NCBI GenBank assembly: GCA_965262565.1
Contig: CBDHFQ010000005.1
Coordinates: 1-64,000, forward strand
Source of the DNA: CBDHFQ01 sp965262565
Lineage (GTDB): Bacteria > Bacteroidota > Bacteroidia > J057
Length of the DNA stretch: 64,000 nucleotides
Reading direction: 5' to 3'
Shown here: piece after piece, positions 43,497 to 52,955 of the stretch
How the letters are laid out: every line of letters begins with the position of its first letter
Position numbering within the stretch: position 1 is the stretch's first letter
Notes under the pieces: generated by a model
Told to the model about the DNA's origin: nothing
Database searches by the model: none
What the model saw: only the letters and a program-made list of their open reading frames with translations
Translations under genes and position numbers: made by a program

Positions 43497-44156
43497 TTAT
43501 GCGCTAGTTTTTTCGTGTAATTTCTCGTAATCAGCCAGAAATTTTTCTAATCCTTTATCTGTTAAAGGATGTTTGATCATGCTAGAAATCACCTTAAAAG
43601 GCATGGTAGCAACATCTGCACCGGCTAACATACAAGCATACAAATGCTGATTATGTCTAATACTTGCGGCAAGTATTTCGGTATCTAAGGTGTAATTGTC
43701 AAATACCACACGAATATCCTGTATTAATTGCATTCCATCCTGCCCAATGTCGTCTAATCTTCCAATAAAAGGACTTACATATTTTGCTCCAGCTTTAGCA
43801 GCTACTACAGCCTGCGCAACGTTAAAAATTAGCGTACAATTTATTTTAATATCTTCGGAAGCAAGTGTGCTAATGGCTTTTACTCCATCCTGAATCATGG
43901 GAACCTTTACAGTAATATTTGGATGTATAGCGGCAAGATCTCTACCTTCACTTACCATATCGGCATATTTGGTAGAGATAACCTCTGCACTCACATCTCC
44001 GTCTACCATTTCAGAGATGGCAAGATAGTGTTTACGGACTTCCGTAATTCCTTCCTTAGCCATTAATGACGGGTTGGTAGTAACGCCATCAAGGATGCCC
44101 ATTTCGTTGGCTTCTTTAATTTCGTCTAAATTTGCGGTATCAATGAAAAATTTCAT
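43497..44156 (-). CDS. fsa: fructose-6-phosphate aldolase / small transaldolase family
   Basis: 219 aa, the short transaldolase (TalC/FSA) subfamily. Signatures: MKFFIDTANLDEIKEANEMG, DGVTTNPSLMAKEG, the Schiff-base Lys K84 in ITVKVPMIQDG, and KYVSPFIGRLDD. At the position that is Tyr131 in E. coli FSA this protein has Phe130, as in true transaldolases (Phe178 of TalB). Transaldolase activity in the pentose phosphate pathway is therefore more likely than aldolase activity, a point inferred from one residue. Transketolase, its pathway partner, is encoded 12 kb away in this window. Usually annotated as fsa or tal. Confidence 0.92.
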   Translation of the reverse strand: MKFFIDTANLDEIKEANEMGILDGVTTNPSLMAKEGITEVRKHYLAISEMVDGDVSAEVISTKYADMVSEGRDLAAIHPNITVKVPMIQDGVKAISTLASEDIKINCTLIFNVAQAVVAAKAGAKYVSPFIGRLDDIGQDGMQLIQDIRVVFDNYTLDTEILAASIRHNQHLYACMLAGADVATMPFKVISSMIKHPLTDKGLEKFLADYEKLHEKTSA

Positions 44157-44242
44157 AGAGGAAAATAATTTTTGTGAGAGTAAATTAACTAGTTTGTGTT
44201 CACGTCCTTGTCATCATACGGACATAGAAAATAGAATGTTAA

Positions 44243-45763
44243 ATGGCAGATGAGCTTTCTCCAGTAATATTGATAGCTTATGCTAACGATCGAATAGATC
44301 CAGCAAATTATCTCAGAGATCTGGTAAATGAATCCAGAATCATCAGGCAACTATTTGAAGATAAACTCTCTCCCCAATTCCGGATTGAGGTTAGAGGAAA
44401 TGCTTCGTTAGATGATATTCTCAGAGTGTTTGATAGATATGAAGGCCGGGTCGTGTTATTCCACTTTGCAGGGCATGCCGGAGAATTACAATTAATGTTA
44501 GAGTCCGACCTGGGTCATCCCGAAATAGCTAATATGGAAGGATTTACGAGACTGATTGCCAATCAGCAAGGCCTTCAGTTAGTATTTCTTAATGGTTGTG
44601 CTACTTTTCAAACCGCAGAGGCCATTCACACTCAAGGCATTCCTTCAGTTATCGCTACTTCCGAAGCCATAAATGATCATGCCGCACTGAGATTTGCAGA
44701 AAGATTTTATGATAGATTCACCGATAATAAATCTGTAGAGGATGCTTTTCAAGACGCGGAAATAAAAGTTCAAACTCAACTAATGCCACAAGGAGATTAC
44801 AGGGCAATGTACTGGGAAGATCAGGCGGAGAATCGCTTTCCATGGAATTTGTATAGTTCAGCTGCTGACTGGACTCTTCTATCTTCAATTAACAACGAAT
44901 ATCAAAAGGTTCCTGCCCCCCCTCCTGCACAAACGTTGTACCTACTCGTTGACAGAGATCCGCAAGCTGAACCGTTTAAAGACCAATTAGAAAATCTATT
45001 ATCTAACCAAAATGAACAACCTCACTTCTTTTTTCTCCTGGGGCCTCGTGAGGAAAAACATAGAAGCCTGGTGAAAAGATTTAGGGAGACTGATATCCGT
45101 TACAATACTGAAAGAATTTATGGGGCATTAGAGGGGCTTGTTTTTACATATGATGTCAGAGATTGGCCAGTCATTGGCGAGCTTGAAATGCGTCAAAGAA
45201 ATCTAAAGAGAAGTATTGCGAGGAGCCTTGATTTTCCAGGAATTACCGGAGGTTATTGGGATCAGGAAGTTTTGTTGGAGCTATTGAAGGAACGAAAGGG
45301 TGCGATTACTTTCCAGCATAACATTAGCGGAGATAAATGGGATAGAGAAACTGTCCAATTAATCGATTGGTATATAGGGGATTTCTGGACATTTAGTTCT
45401 TCTGCCCCATTTCCCCAAATAATGATTTTTCTCAATATAATTTACCCTCCCAAAGCTAATTCATTTTTCAGTAACTTATTCCAAAGAGACTTCAGCAAGC
45501 AAATTCAACCTCAACTTGATCAATGGAGAAACAAGTTTACTCCCAGAGTCACCATTTTAAACGAACTGGCTCCTATCACGTATAATGATGTGGCAGATTG
45601 GATAGATTCCTATTACCCAGATAAGCTAACTAACCTGCCCAACTTGTTATTTGGAGATGATTTGGAAAAAACGCTGCCAATGGAAGAAGTAGAGAATGCT
45701 TTGAGAGAAGAAATAGCACGTTTAGGTCAAGAAGCTACTAAAAACGCTATATTAGGAGAGTGA
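44243..45763 (+). CDS. CHAT-domain (caspase-like) protease with degenerate STAND-like C-terminal domain
   Basis: 506 aa, no signal or membrane segment. Residues about 1-210 form a CHAT domain: PVILIAYAND, the catalytic H78 in FHFAGHAG, and C119 in LVFLNGCATFQTAEAI. The pattern GIPSVIATSEAINDHAALRF before a long helix is typical. After a Pro-rich linker (VPAPPPAQTLYLLVDRD), residues about 235-506 look like a P-loop-fold domain. Its would-be Walker A reads FFLLGPREEKHRSLVKRF and lacks the GK[ST], resembling the inactive STAND (iSTAND) domains found with CHAT and other effectors. It lies 28 bases upstream of a giant WD40 protein on the same strand. The substrate is unknown. Confidence 0.85.
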   Translation: MADELSPVILIAYANDRIDPANYLRDLVNESRIIRQLFEDKLSPQFRIEVRGNASLDDILRVFDRYEGRVVLFHFAGHAGELQLMLESDLGHPEIANMEGFTRLIANQQGLQLVFLNGCATFQTAEAIHTQGIPSVIATSEAINDHAALRFAERFYDRFTDNKSVEDAFQDAEIKVQTQLMPQGDYRAMYWEDQAENRFPWNLYSSAADWTLLSSINNEYQKVPAPPPAQTLYLLVDRDPQAEPFKDQLENLLSNQNEQPHFFFLLGPREEKHRSLVKRFRETDIRYNTERIYGALEGLVFTYDVRDWPVIGELEMRQRNLKRSIARSLDFPGITGGYWDQEVLLELLKERKGAITFQHNISGDKWDRETVQLIDWYIGDFWTFSSSAPFPQIMIFLNIIYPPKANSFFSNLFQRDFSKQIQPQLDQWRNKFTPRVTILNELAPITYNDVADWIDSYYPDKLTNLPNLLFGDDLEKTLPMEEVENALREEIARLGQEATKNAILGE

Positions 45764-45791
45764 TCTAAATTGAGTCGCATCAGCCTGGTAC

Positions 45792-48700
45792 ATGAATTCA
45801 TTTGTAGAAGATTTAATTGCATACTTACGACAAAAGGGCTATCCACTAGAATCCGAAAGGATAGAGAGATTGAGGCGCCTGTGTCATCGCCTCCCCCCCT
45901 CCCTCGATTACCGCTCTATAAAAAAATTAATTGCTCCAGCTTTTGCCTTAGATCATTTTCAGCAAATTCAATTTTCTGCGCTCTACGACCAATTCATTGC
46001 GGAACATCCCGAATATGCTACCGAAACTACCAAATCACTTAACAAGAACAGTCATGTACCTTCAACTCCCTCTCATCGACTATTAACCTTCTTTTCCAGA
46101 AGATGGTTTTATTGGTTGATGCAGGTCTTAATGATAGCCTTCCTATGCTTCCTCGGATATAGTGGAACGAATTGCTATATCAAACATCAAGATGTAAGAG
46201 GTACATTGAGGTGTATGTTTGAGGGGACCATCGCAGCAGATATCCTTCAGGTAGCTCCCTCTATTGACCAAACTTCTCTAAGTCAAACACAAACGAATAA
46301 TACAGCTCAAGCATTTCCTCAAATAACAATAGGACAAGACTCTACTCTGGCGCAGCTCATTGACCCAAAACCACCTATCGCCATATCTATCTCAGACCTG
46401 AAAGCCACCTTTCTTCAAAAATACGGTCTGGTAATGTTCTTCATTTTACTGGCCTTTATTCTTTCTACCTGGCTATTTATTGAAATTTATTCTTTAGTAA
46501 GAACTCAGTGGATAAAAGATCAGGCGAAAACACAAAAAGAAACCATTTATGAGTTACCCGAAGAGGTAGAGCAAGCTTACTCTTTCTCTAATGAAATGAA
46601 TGTTCTACCAGCAAATACTATCTTAGGAGAACATACTGCTGATTCATGGCTGGTCCTGATAGAAAAAAAGTCTTTACATGATCATTTCTCATGGTTAGTA
46701 AGTTCATGGTTGAAGTGTATTGCAGAAGAAGGAATAATTATCGAAATTTTTTATTATGAGGTAGATCCAAGATTGTGTTGGAGAACTCCTTTTTTAGATG
46801 ATATTCTTATAAAAGATTTACACAAACATTTTCCACAGCATCGTTTGGTCATTTTCGGTGATGTATTACCATTTTTTGATTCCCAAAAAGGGACTCTTGC
46901 TGAGTGGATTTCAGCGATTAAACGATGGGATTCGAGTGCCGTATTTACCCCTAAAACACCTATACATTGGCAGGCAGAGGAATTGCATTTTTTGAAAGAA
47001 TTTAAGTTGATACCTGCTTGTATGGATGCCGTCAAAGCACTCCTTGGACACTTTCGAGGCGACTCTCTACCGGATACCCGCCATTGGTTTCGCACTTACC
47101 CCATTCAAACGCCAATTACTCCACATCCCTCTCTTGCTGCCGTCCCGGTTCCCTCAGCTTCCCCTACATCCCTTATTCTTCAAGCTGAAATCGACAGTCC
47201 CCGCCTCAGTCAATGGATCAGTGCGACTTGTTTATACCACAAGATATATTGGCCCTATACAGTACAATTAGCCAAAGAATTATTAGCCATTTCTACCTTC
47301 GATCATCCGCTTTGGTTGGCATTGATCCAACAAGAGGCATTCAGGATCGGCTATTTTCCCGAAGAGCAAAGAGCCAAGTATTTAAGTAATATTTCTGTAG
47401 AGGCTGAACGAACCGCTCGAAAAGCTTTGTTTCAATCCTTACCCAAGGAGGCAGTCATTCAGCAACATACGGTTCCGGATCAGAATGATCTTTACATGAG
47501 CCTCCAAAAAGCCTTAGAAAAACCCAATCTCGTTACTCAAGGGCATTTATACCAACAAATACAAGATTATGCCTCTCAATATGAACTAGAAGACCCTGCT
47601 TTCATTCATCAATTGGAAAAAGCGCCAGCTTTCTCTTGGAGTAGTTGGCTACCCGAAAAGCTCAAACAAGTATTATTTCGTCAAGGAATTCCGCTGCTAG
47701 GGCCTAAAAGTAATTTGAAACTAGCTATTCCTCTCATAGCTATCTCTCTGCTTTTCCTTATTGTAGAGCCCGAACGCATACAGCATATGACTTATTTTGG
47801 TGGCACATCCTATTATCTGGATTCTAAAGTCGATCGAATGCGTTACTACACTTACCTTGGAAATTCATACCTTCAAGATAGTACGGATTATACAAAAGCG
47901 AACAGGTGTTATCAAAGGGCTATCCTTATTTCAAAAGACATTCAGGAAAGAGACTTTTTGATTCCACATTTCAACCAAGCTCTTGTACATATCAATCAAC
48001 AAAAATGGACAGCAGCCGACCAACAATATGCTACGCTCCTGGACTCGAGTGAATCTCTATTGGCTCAAACTACCTTAAAAGCATCTAAACGTGAAGAATT
48101 GATACAGATTCATCAACAATCTCTTTACCAAAGAGGCTATATTGCCTTTCATGAAGATGAATTAGAGGCGGCAGATGCATATTTTCTTGCAGCAGCGTCT
48201 AATGATTCTCTTACCCCCTCCGAATCAAGATATGCAAGGGGAGTTGTTCTGCTTAAACAAGCGATGGAACCTTCAGCAACATCCTCCAAACCTTATATGT
48301 CCATTGCCATTTCTGAATTACAGAATGCCCGGAAAGAAGACACACTTATTTTTCAAAGACACTCAAAATTAGAAAAGTTGTTTCCTGCACTAAGGAGGAT
48401 GGCTGAAAATACAAGATTAGATACATCCCAATTTGAAGAACTCAAATCAATTATTGCCCCAACTCAGATCGATTCTTCTTTACTGAGATCCCGACTGAAT
48501 AAAAGAAAATTAACGGCTCCATCTGTTCGAAGAAACTCATCCAGACACATAAGAGTACTATCACCTACTGATAATGATGATATTATAAGAATTGTAGAGA
48601 ATGGGAAATTTGGACTGGCAAAAGGAGATTCTATCATTATTTCTCCTCAATTCGACTATATTCTACCTGTCGTCACTGAAAACATAGCGTTCAGCCAAGG

Positions 48701-50015
48701 AGGATTGTGGGGATTTAAGTCTATAAAAGCGGATGATACCTTTAGCATTGAACCTGAATTTGACGAAGTTACTAATTTTCAGCAACTAAAAGATCAGTAC
48801 ATAGCTTCTGTTCGAAAAGGAACATACTGGGCGCTTATATTGGCTAATGATACAACCTATACGCTATTAACTTCCTTTAAATACGATCACGCTATTGTAT
48901 TCAGACGGAATAGCTCTTATGCTAAATTCCAACACAACGGATTGTTTGGATACTTAATCTTTAGCGAAAATCAGATTATGGAAGTTATTCCTCCTATTTA
49001 TCACAAGGCATTCCCCTTCAATAAAGGAAATGCCAGCGTAGTTAAAAATGGCGTTTCTTATCGAATCAACGAAAAGGGAGAATGTATTAGCGAAACATGT
49101 CCTCCTCCTTCCTGGAACTTGCGATTAGCAAGAACCATTACTTTTCCAGCTGCAGTAGAAGATGTCTCTTTTTCTCCTGATGGTAAATGGCTGGCTGTAG
49201 CAGGAAACAGCCAAAAAATTATTTTGTATGCGTTAGATAATCCAGAAGATTCTATCATACTTCATCAACATACTACAGCTGTAAGCACCGTTTCTTTCTC
49301 TAAGGAGGCCAATAAACTTGTTTCGACGAGCAGATCAGGAGAAATAGCTATCTGGAATTACGATGGCACGCTATTACAGTTTATTAATGAAGCTCCTTTA
49401 ACAGCTTTGAATGCTGTATTTTTACCTTCTTCTACTGAAAGAATAGTAGCTGCTTTTAAAGAAGGAAAGATAAAAGGGTACCAATGGGGTAAGGAACCAA
49501 GCTCTCAATTTACACTAGAACTCAATGATTATTCGATTAATACAATCAATTATTCCCCCTCGAATGATATTTTAGCAAGTGCTGTTGAAGATAGCATGAT
49601 CCTCCTTTGGAACCTTTCCTCAGAAAAGCTACTCGACAGCATAAAAACACCGTCTCCAATATTAACCATGCTGTTTTCCCCTGATGGACATTGGATTGCG
49701 TTAGGGTTAAACAATGGCATGATTCGCTTTGAGTCTTTAAGTGCTCAGAACTCCTCATACATCAATCCAGTAGGAGGCCAAAGAATTTCTGATATGATGT
49801 TTTCCTCAGACGGGCAATTCCTTATTACTTCTTCAGATAGAACCTTATCACTTTGGGATTGGGAACGTGCTCAATTATGGGCCTCATTTACAGCTGGTAA
49901 GAGCGTGATTCAATGTTTTGCCATCTCTCCCCGAAACTCTTTTATTGCTACAGGTACTCTTGACGGGCATATTATCCTATGGGAAATTCAAGCTGCCCCA
50001 CCGCCTTCCCGGTGA
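45792..50015 (+). CDS. giant membrane protein with TPR, WG and WD40 repeats
   Basis: 1407 aa. Residues 1-75 form a helical domain (FVEDLIAYLRQKGYPLESER, then IAPAFALDHFQQIQFSALYDQF) like the N-terminus of WD40-linked proteins in Bacteroidota. Membrane helices lie near 97-125, 210-236 and 640-660. Between the second and third is an alpha/beta region (about 265-430; SWLVLIEKKSLHDHFSWLV, HRLVIFGDVLPFFDS, SSAVFTPKTPIHW) of unknown type. After the third come TPR-like helices (about 680-880), WG-type beta repeats (about 930-1095) and about seven WD40 blades (1112-1400; DVSFSPDGKWLAVAG, GEIAIWNYDG). It is probably the sensor or scaffold for the CHAT protein encoded 28 bases upstream. Confidence 0.82.
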   Translation: MNSFVEDLIAYLRQKGYPLESERIERLRRLCHRLPPSLDYRSIKKLIAPAFALDHFQQIQFSALYDQFIAEHPEYATETTKSLNKNSHVPSTPSHRLLTFFSRRWFYWLMQVLMIAFLCFLGYSGTNCYIKHQDVRGTLRCMFEGTIAADILQVAPSIDQTSLSQTQTNNTAQAFPQITIGQDSTLAQLIDPKPPIAISISDLKATFLQKYGLVMFFILLAFILSTWLFIEIYSLVRTQWIKDQAKTQKETIYELPEEVEQAYSFSNEMNVLPANTILGEHTADSWLVLIEKKSLHDHFSWLVSSWLKCIAEEGIIIEIFYYEVDPRLCWRTPFLDDILIKDLHKHFPQHRLVIFGDVLPFFDSQKGTLAEWISAIKRWDSSAVFTPKTPIHWQAEELHFLKEFKLIPACMDAVKALLGHFRGDSLPDTRHWFRTYPIQTPITPHPSLAAVPVPSASPTSLILQAEIDSPRLSQWISATCLYHKIYWPYTVQLAKELLAISTFDHPLWLALIQQEAFRIGYFPEEQRAKYLSNISVEAERTARKALFQSLPKEAVIQQHTVPDQNDLYMSLQKALEKPNLVTQGHLYQQIQDYASQYELEDPAFIHQLEKAPAFSWSSWLPEKLKQVLFRQGIPLLGPKSNLKLAIPLIAISLLFLIVEPERIQHMTYFGGTSYYLDSKVDRMRYYTYLGNSYLQDSTDYTKANRCYQRAILISKDIQERDFLIPHFNQALVHINQQKWTAADQQYATLLDSSESLLAQTTLKASKREELIQIHQQSLYQRGYIAFHEDELEAADAYFLAAASNDSLTPSESRYARGVVLLKQAMEPSATSSKPYMSIAISELQNARKEDTLIFQRHSKLEKLFPALRRMAENTRLDTSQFEELKSIIAPTQIDSSLLRSRLNKRKLTAPSVRRNSSRHIRVLSPTDNDDIIRIVENGKFGLAKGDSIIISPQFDYILPVVTENIAFSQGGLWGFKSIKADDTFSIEPEFDEVTNFQQLKDQYIASVRKGTYWALILANDTTYTLLTSFKYDHAIVFRRNSSYAKFQHNGLFGYLIFSENQIMEVIPPIYHKAFPFNKGNASVVKNGVSYRINEKGECISETCPPPSWNLRLARTITFPAAVEDVSFSPDGKWLAVAGNSQKIILYALDNPEDSIILHQHTTAVSTVSFSKEANKLVSTSRSGEIAIWNYDGTLLQFINEAPLTALNAVFLPSSTERIVAAFKEGKIKGYQWGKEPSSQFTLELNDYSINTINYSPSNDILASAVEDSMILLWNLSSEKLLDSIKTPSPILTMLFSPDGHWIALGLNNGMIRFESLSAQNSSYINPVGGQRISDMMFSSDGQFLITSSDRTLSLWDWERAQLWASFTAGKSVIQCFAISPRNSFIATGTLDGHIILWEIQAAPPPSR

Positions 50016-50121
50016 TGTAAGATTTTGTAATTATTCCACCTGCCTAGTGAATAGGTTCGGCTTAAAAGTTGTTCAATTTTAATGAAACAATTTCTCATCC
50101 TCTTTAACCATTCTATATCAT

Positions 50122-50544
50122 ATGAACATCCTGACCTACTCCGGTAAACCTGTTGGCACTAGACTCCTTATCACCATTTTTACAATTGCTTTAGGGATCG
50201 TTTTAGGAGTTCACGCGGGCTTATACCTCATTAGTTCACCTGCTCAGAGAGATATATACACTGACTTACCTGAAAATATGTATGAAGTCATCGACAGGAT
50301 TGAAGCGTTGGAAAAGAATATTTTCTATAGCAGAATTGCTTATTACGTAAAAGGCAAAAGCCTAGAAGGAGGAGCCTTGTCTACCAACACTTATACCAGG
50401 GAGATCAAACTTTTGAGGTCAGTTTTATACTATTTATATCGGTCCGGGGATTGTACAGATCCAGATTATACCTATTTGAAAGTAAAACTGGCCTATTTGG
50501 AAAATGAATTGCCTGAAACAATGACACTTCAATATGATGAATAA
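50122..50544 (+). CDS. small membrane protein of unknown function
   Basis: 140 aa. One hydrophobic helix at about residues 14-36 (LLITIFTIALGIVLGVHAGL) is followed by a helical soluble part with EVIDRIEALEKNIFYSRIAYYVKGKSLEG (here split as EVIDRIEALEKN and FYSRIAYYVKGKSLEG) and KLLRSVLYYLYRSGDCTDPD. Not recognised. It lies 106 bases after the WD40 gene on the same strand and could be a third component of the CHAT module. Its last 16 bases overlap the end of the convergent esterase gene. Confidence 0.6.
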   Translation: MNILTYSGKPVGTRLLITIFTIALGIVLGVHAGLYLISSPAQRDIYTDLPENMYEVIDRIEALEKNIFYSRIAYYVKGKSLEGGALSTNTYTREIKLLRSVLYYLYRSGDCTDPDYTYLKVKLAYLENELPETMTLQYDE

Positions 50545-51203
50545 GGATATGATTGAAACACTCGTTTCAGCACATCCCTATTTAATTCGTGCTTGCCAGG
50601 AAATAGTTCTAAACGCACCTGCTTTCCTGTCAATTGCTGAAGTAGAGACATTTGCTCAGTCAAGGTTTCTTCCTTTACTAATTGATCCTGATCTCCTACT
50701 ACAGCAACTAATTCAGCCTGTTTCCTTTCTGCTACAAATCGCAATTGATCCGAGGTAATTTCTGGAGGAAATGTTCCAGCCCAAATAATGAATTGGTCGA
50801 AGGCCAACTGGCGATGGACTGCCCAACGGCTGAGCGTTGCTACTCCCTGGGAAAAGCCCAATAGATGCACACGAAGGTTCTGTTGATCTGATAAGGATAC
50901 TTCAGCTTCAAAGACTGTGTCCAGATAATGTAAGTAGTTATTTATTTCAGTCTCTCTTAATTCTCTGGTCATCCATGATGCCCCTATTTTCTGATAAGCA
51001 GTACCCACATACATCCGGGATAATCCTTGTGGAGCAATAATAAAATGTTCCTTTGGATTAAAAACATCAAAGCGTTTAATAAAGTGTTTGGCTAATTGAC
51101 CGTAACCGTGAAAAATGATCCAAATATACTTAGTATCATCTGTCAATTGGTTCATTGTGTAGTATGGAGCTTCTACAGAAACAGGTATTAATTTTTCCTT
51201 CAT
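50529..51203 (-). CDS. alpha/beta hydrolase (carboxylesterase/phospholipase type)
   Basis: 224 aa, no signal peptide. The fold is seen as IWIIFHGYGQLAKHFIKRF (oxyanion strand), HLLGFSQGVATLSRWAV with the nucleophile Ser in GFSQG, VAVVGDQDQLVKEE with the acid, and ELFPGKHELNRDVL with the His. The order fits the bacterial carboxylesterase / lysophospholipase family (dienelactone-hydrolase-like). Length matches the family. It converges with the small membrane protein gene and overlaps it by 16 bases. The substrate is unknown; short-chain esters or lysophospholipids are possible. Confidence 0.9.
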   Translation of the reverse strand: MKEKLIPVSVEAPYYTMNQLTDDTKYIWIIFHGYGQLAKHFIKRFDVFNPKEHFIIAPQGLSRMYVGTAYQKIGASWMTRELRETEINNYLHYLDTVFEAEVSLSDQQNLRVHLLGFSQGVATLSRWAVHRQLAFDQFIIWAGTFPPEITSDQLRFVAERKQAELVAVVGDQDQLVKEETLTEQMSLLQQLTGKQVRLELFPGKHELNRDVLKRVFQSYPYSSY

Positions 51204-51211
51204 ACTGTAAA

Positions 51212-51841
51212 TTATAGGGATGTCATCTCAGAAGGAACTGAAGATACGTAAAAAGACCCTTCCCTCGAAATTCCCAAATATTTTGCTCCTTGGAGGCTGA
51301 TCCCTAACGCTACTCCTTCTTTTCTCTTTTGGTGTTGAGCGACGATAGTAAGAAATAATTTGTTTCCATTTTTGGGATTTTCTACGATCAACCCACTGCC
51401 GACTGGTAAGCGATAATGGGAAGCAATTCCCATCTTTTCCTGATGGTGAACAAAATCGAACACTCTTGCTTTTTCCCATTTTCTACTACTCATTAATTCC
51501 CACCCAACCATTATTACAAAGGCAAGGAAGCTATAAAAAACCAAGATAATTAACGTGCTGATCCCATGTAGATATATTGGCCAGGAAGAAAATATAGCAG
51601 ATAGAATGAGAAATATAGGATAGACGGCTAAACCAGAAAAAATCGTCATCAGATACGCCAATCGAGCTTTCCTTAAGCCAATGAGCTGAGTCTTTTCTTT
51701 ATCCAAATAGATGTTGGCCAAGGGAAAAAAGACACTCACAAGCGCCTTTCCCAAGGGATTTCCCGCTTTTATACCCCCAAAAATCATCACACTGCTAATA
51801 ATTATACCTATCCACATCATATATTCTAAATTACATAGCAA
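51212..51841 (-). CDS. membrane protein of unknown function
   Basis: 209 aa; the start may be at either of the two Met codons a few residues in (MMWIGIIIS). About three hydrophobic helices (residues 8-25, 60-82, 95-118) are followed by a basic soluble part of about 80 residues with YRLPVGSGLIVENPKNGNKL and KREGVALGIS-like strands. This resembles a small beta barrel. Not recognised. Eight bases separate it from the esterase gene on the same strand, so they may be co-transcribed. Confidence 0.6.
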   Translation of the reverse strand: MLCNLEYMMWIGIIISSVMIFGGIKAGNPLGKALVSVFFPLANIYLDKEKTQLIGLRKARLAYLMTIFSGLAVYPIFLILSAIFSSWPIYLHGISTLIILVFYSFLAFVIMVGWELMSSRKWEKARVFDFVHHQEKMGIASHYRLPVGSGLIVENPKNGNKLFLTIVAQHQKRKEGVALGISLQGAKYLGISREGSFYVSSVPSEMTSL

Positions 51842-51946
51842 CTAACATAAAATCAACCATTTATAGAAATGAAGTAGAGGTTTCAACGAGTCTGATATTA
51901 ACTATTTGAAGATAGTTCAGTTAGAAGTACAGAATCTAAATAACAC

Positions 51947-52882
51947 ATGAAGTCTCTACTGGCAAATATTGCCACCCTATTTGATTACATCTTTCAGAAA
52001 AAACACCTTCATATATTTGAAAGAATAACGATCATACTTGCTTTAGCCTTTTTCGTATTTCATTTGGTGATGATCTTTCTCGCTAATCAAGTATTCTCTG
52101 AAGAAGCCTATTTTCAGGTTTGGCGAGGTTCTTACTTAAGTGCTATATATACTCCCTATAGCTTCATCCTGTTTTTTGAGGTATTTCTACTCGTCCTCAG
52201 TATTCCAAAGTCATTTACTACTTCTGTGGGAAAACAATTTGAAATTATTTCTCTCATAATTCTACGAAGAGTATTTAAAGATATATCCGATTTTCACGGA
52301 GTAGATGATTGGTATGAGGAGACGGAAACCATTATTTCAGTGGGTCAGGATATGCTGGCAGCTATCATCCTTTTTTTTCTGGTTTTCTTATTTCACTTTA
52401 CGGTTCAGCGAACTAACAAGTATAAAAAGTCTTATGACAAAGAAGTGCTTACACCATTCATCAATTTCAAAAAAGCTATATCCCTTTTTCTAAGTTTTAT
52501 TTTGTTAGTTATCGCTATTTTCCATCTCACAGACTGGTTGGTAAATTATTTACCAGGAAAGGGAAAAGGAGTTCAGAGTAATATGGACGTTAATGCTATT
52601 TTCTATGAGGATCTTTTTGGTCTAATGATTTTTACTGATGTTACCTTATTGATTATTTCGGTGTTATATACCCAGGATTTTCCTCAAGTATTTAGAAATT
52701 CGAGCTTTGTAATCTCTACGATATTGTTGAGATTGTCGTTTACAGCAGAAAAACCCTTAAGTTTGATCATGATCATGATCTCGATCTTATTTTGCGTATT
52801 AACCATTTGGATATATGGTAACTTAGAGAAGCTGACTTTTACTAAAATGAATAAAGAATTGGGTGATAATCAGGAGGCTTAA
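51947..52882 (+). CDS. multi-pass membrane protein of unknown function
   Basis: 311 aa with about eight hydrophobic helices (for example ITIILALAFFVFHLVMIFLA, FILFFEVFLLVLSIP, LFLSFILLVIAIFHL, LSLIMIMISILFCVLTIWIY). A charged loop (KDISDFHGVDDWYEETE) and a second (RTNKYKKSYDKEVLTPF) lie between. Not recognised as a transporter or channel. It is 73 bases upstream of an NtrC-type regulator gene and may be in its regulon, a guess from position alone. Confidence 0.65.
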   Translation: MKSLLANIATLFDYIFQKKHLHIFERITIILALAFFVFHLVMIFLANQVFSEEAYFQVWRGSYLSAIYTPYSFILFFEVFLLVLSIPKSFTTSVGKQFEIISLIILRRVFKDISDFHGVDDWYEETETIISVGQDMLAAIILFFLVFLFHFTVQRTNKYKKSYDKEVLTPFINFKKAISLFLSFILLVIAIFHLTDWLVNYLPGKGKGVQSNMDVNAIFYEDLFGLMIFTDVTLLIISVLYTQDFPQVFRNSSFVISTILLRLSFTAEKPLSLIMIMISILFCVLTIWIYGNLEKLTFTKMNKELGDNQEA

Positions 52883-52955
52883 GGAGGGAGCATTCACCTG
52901 CTTATCCTTTACTCAAAAAATTTAATATATTACTCGCTATACAAATTTTTTATAC

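Noticed and set aside
45770..46042. 90-codon plus-strand frame at the start of the WD40 gene
   Set aside because: Overlaps the real N-terminus of the 1407-residue protein in another frame and shows no domain.
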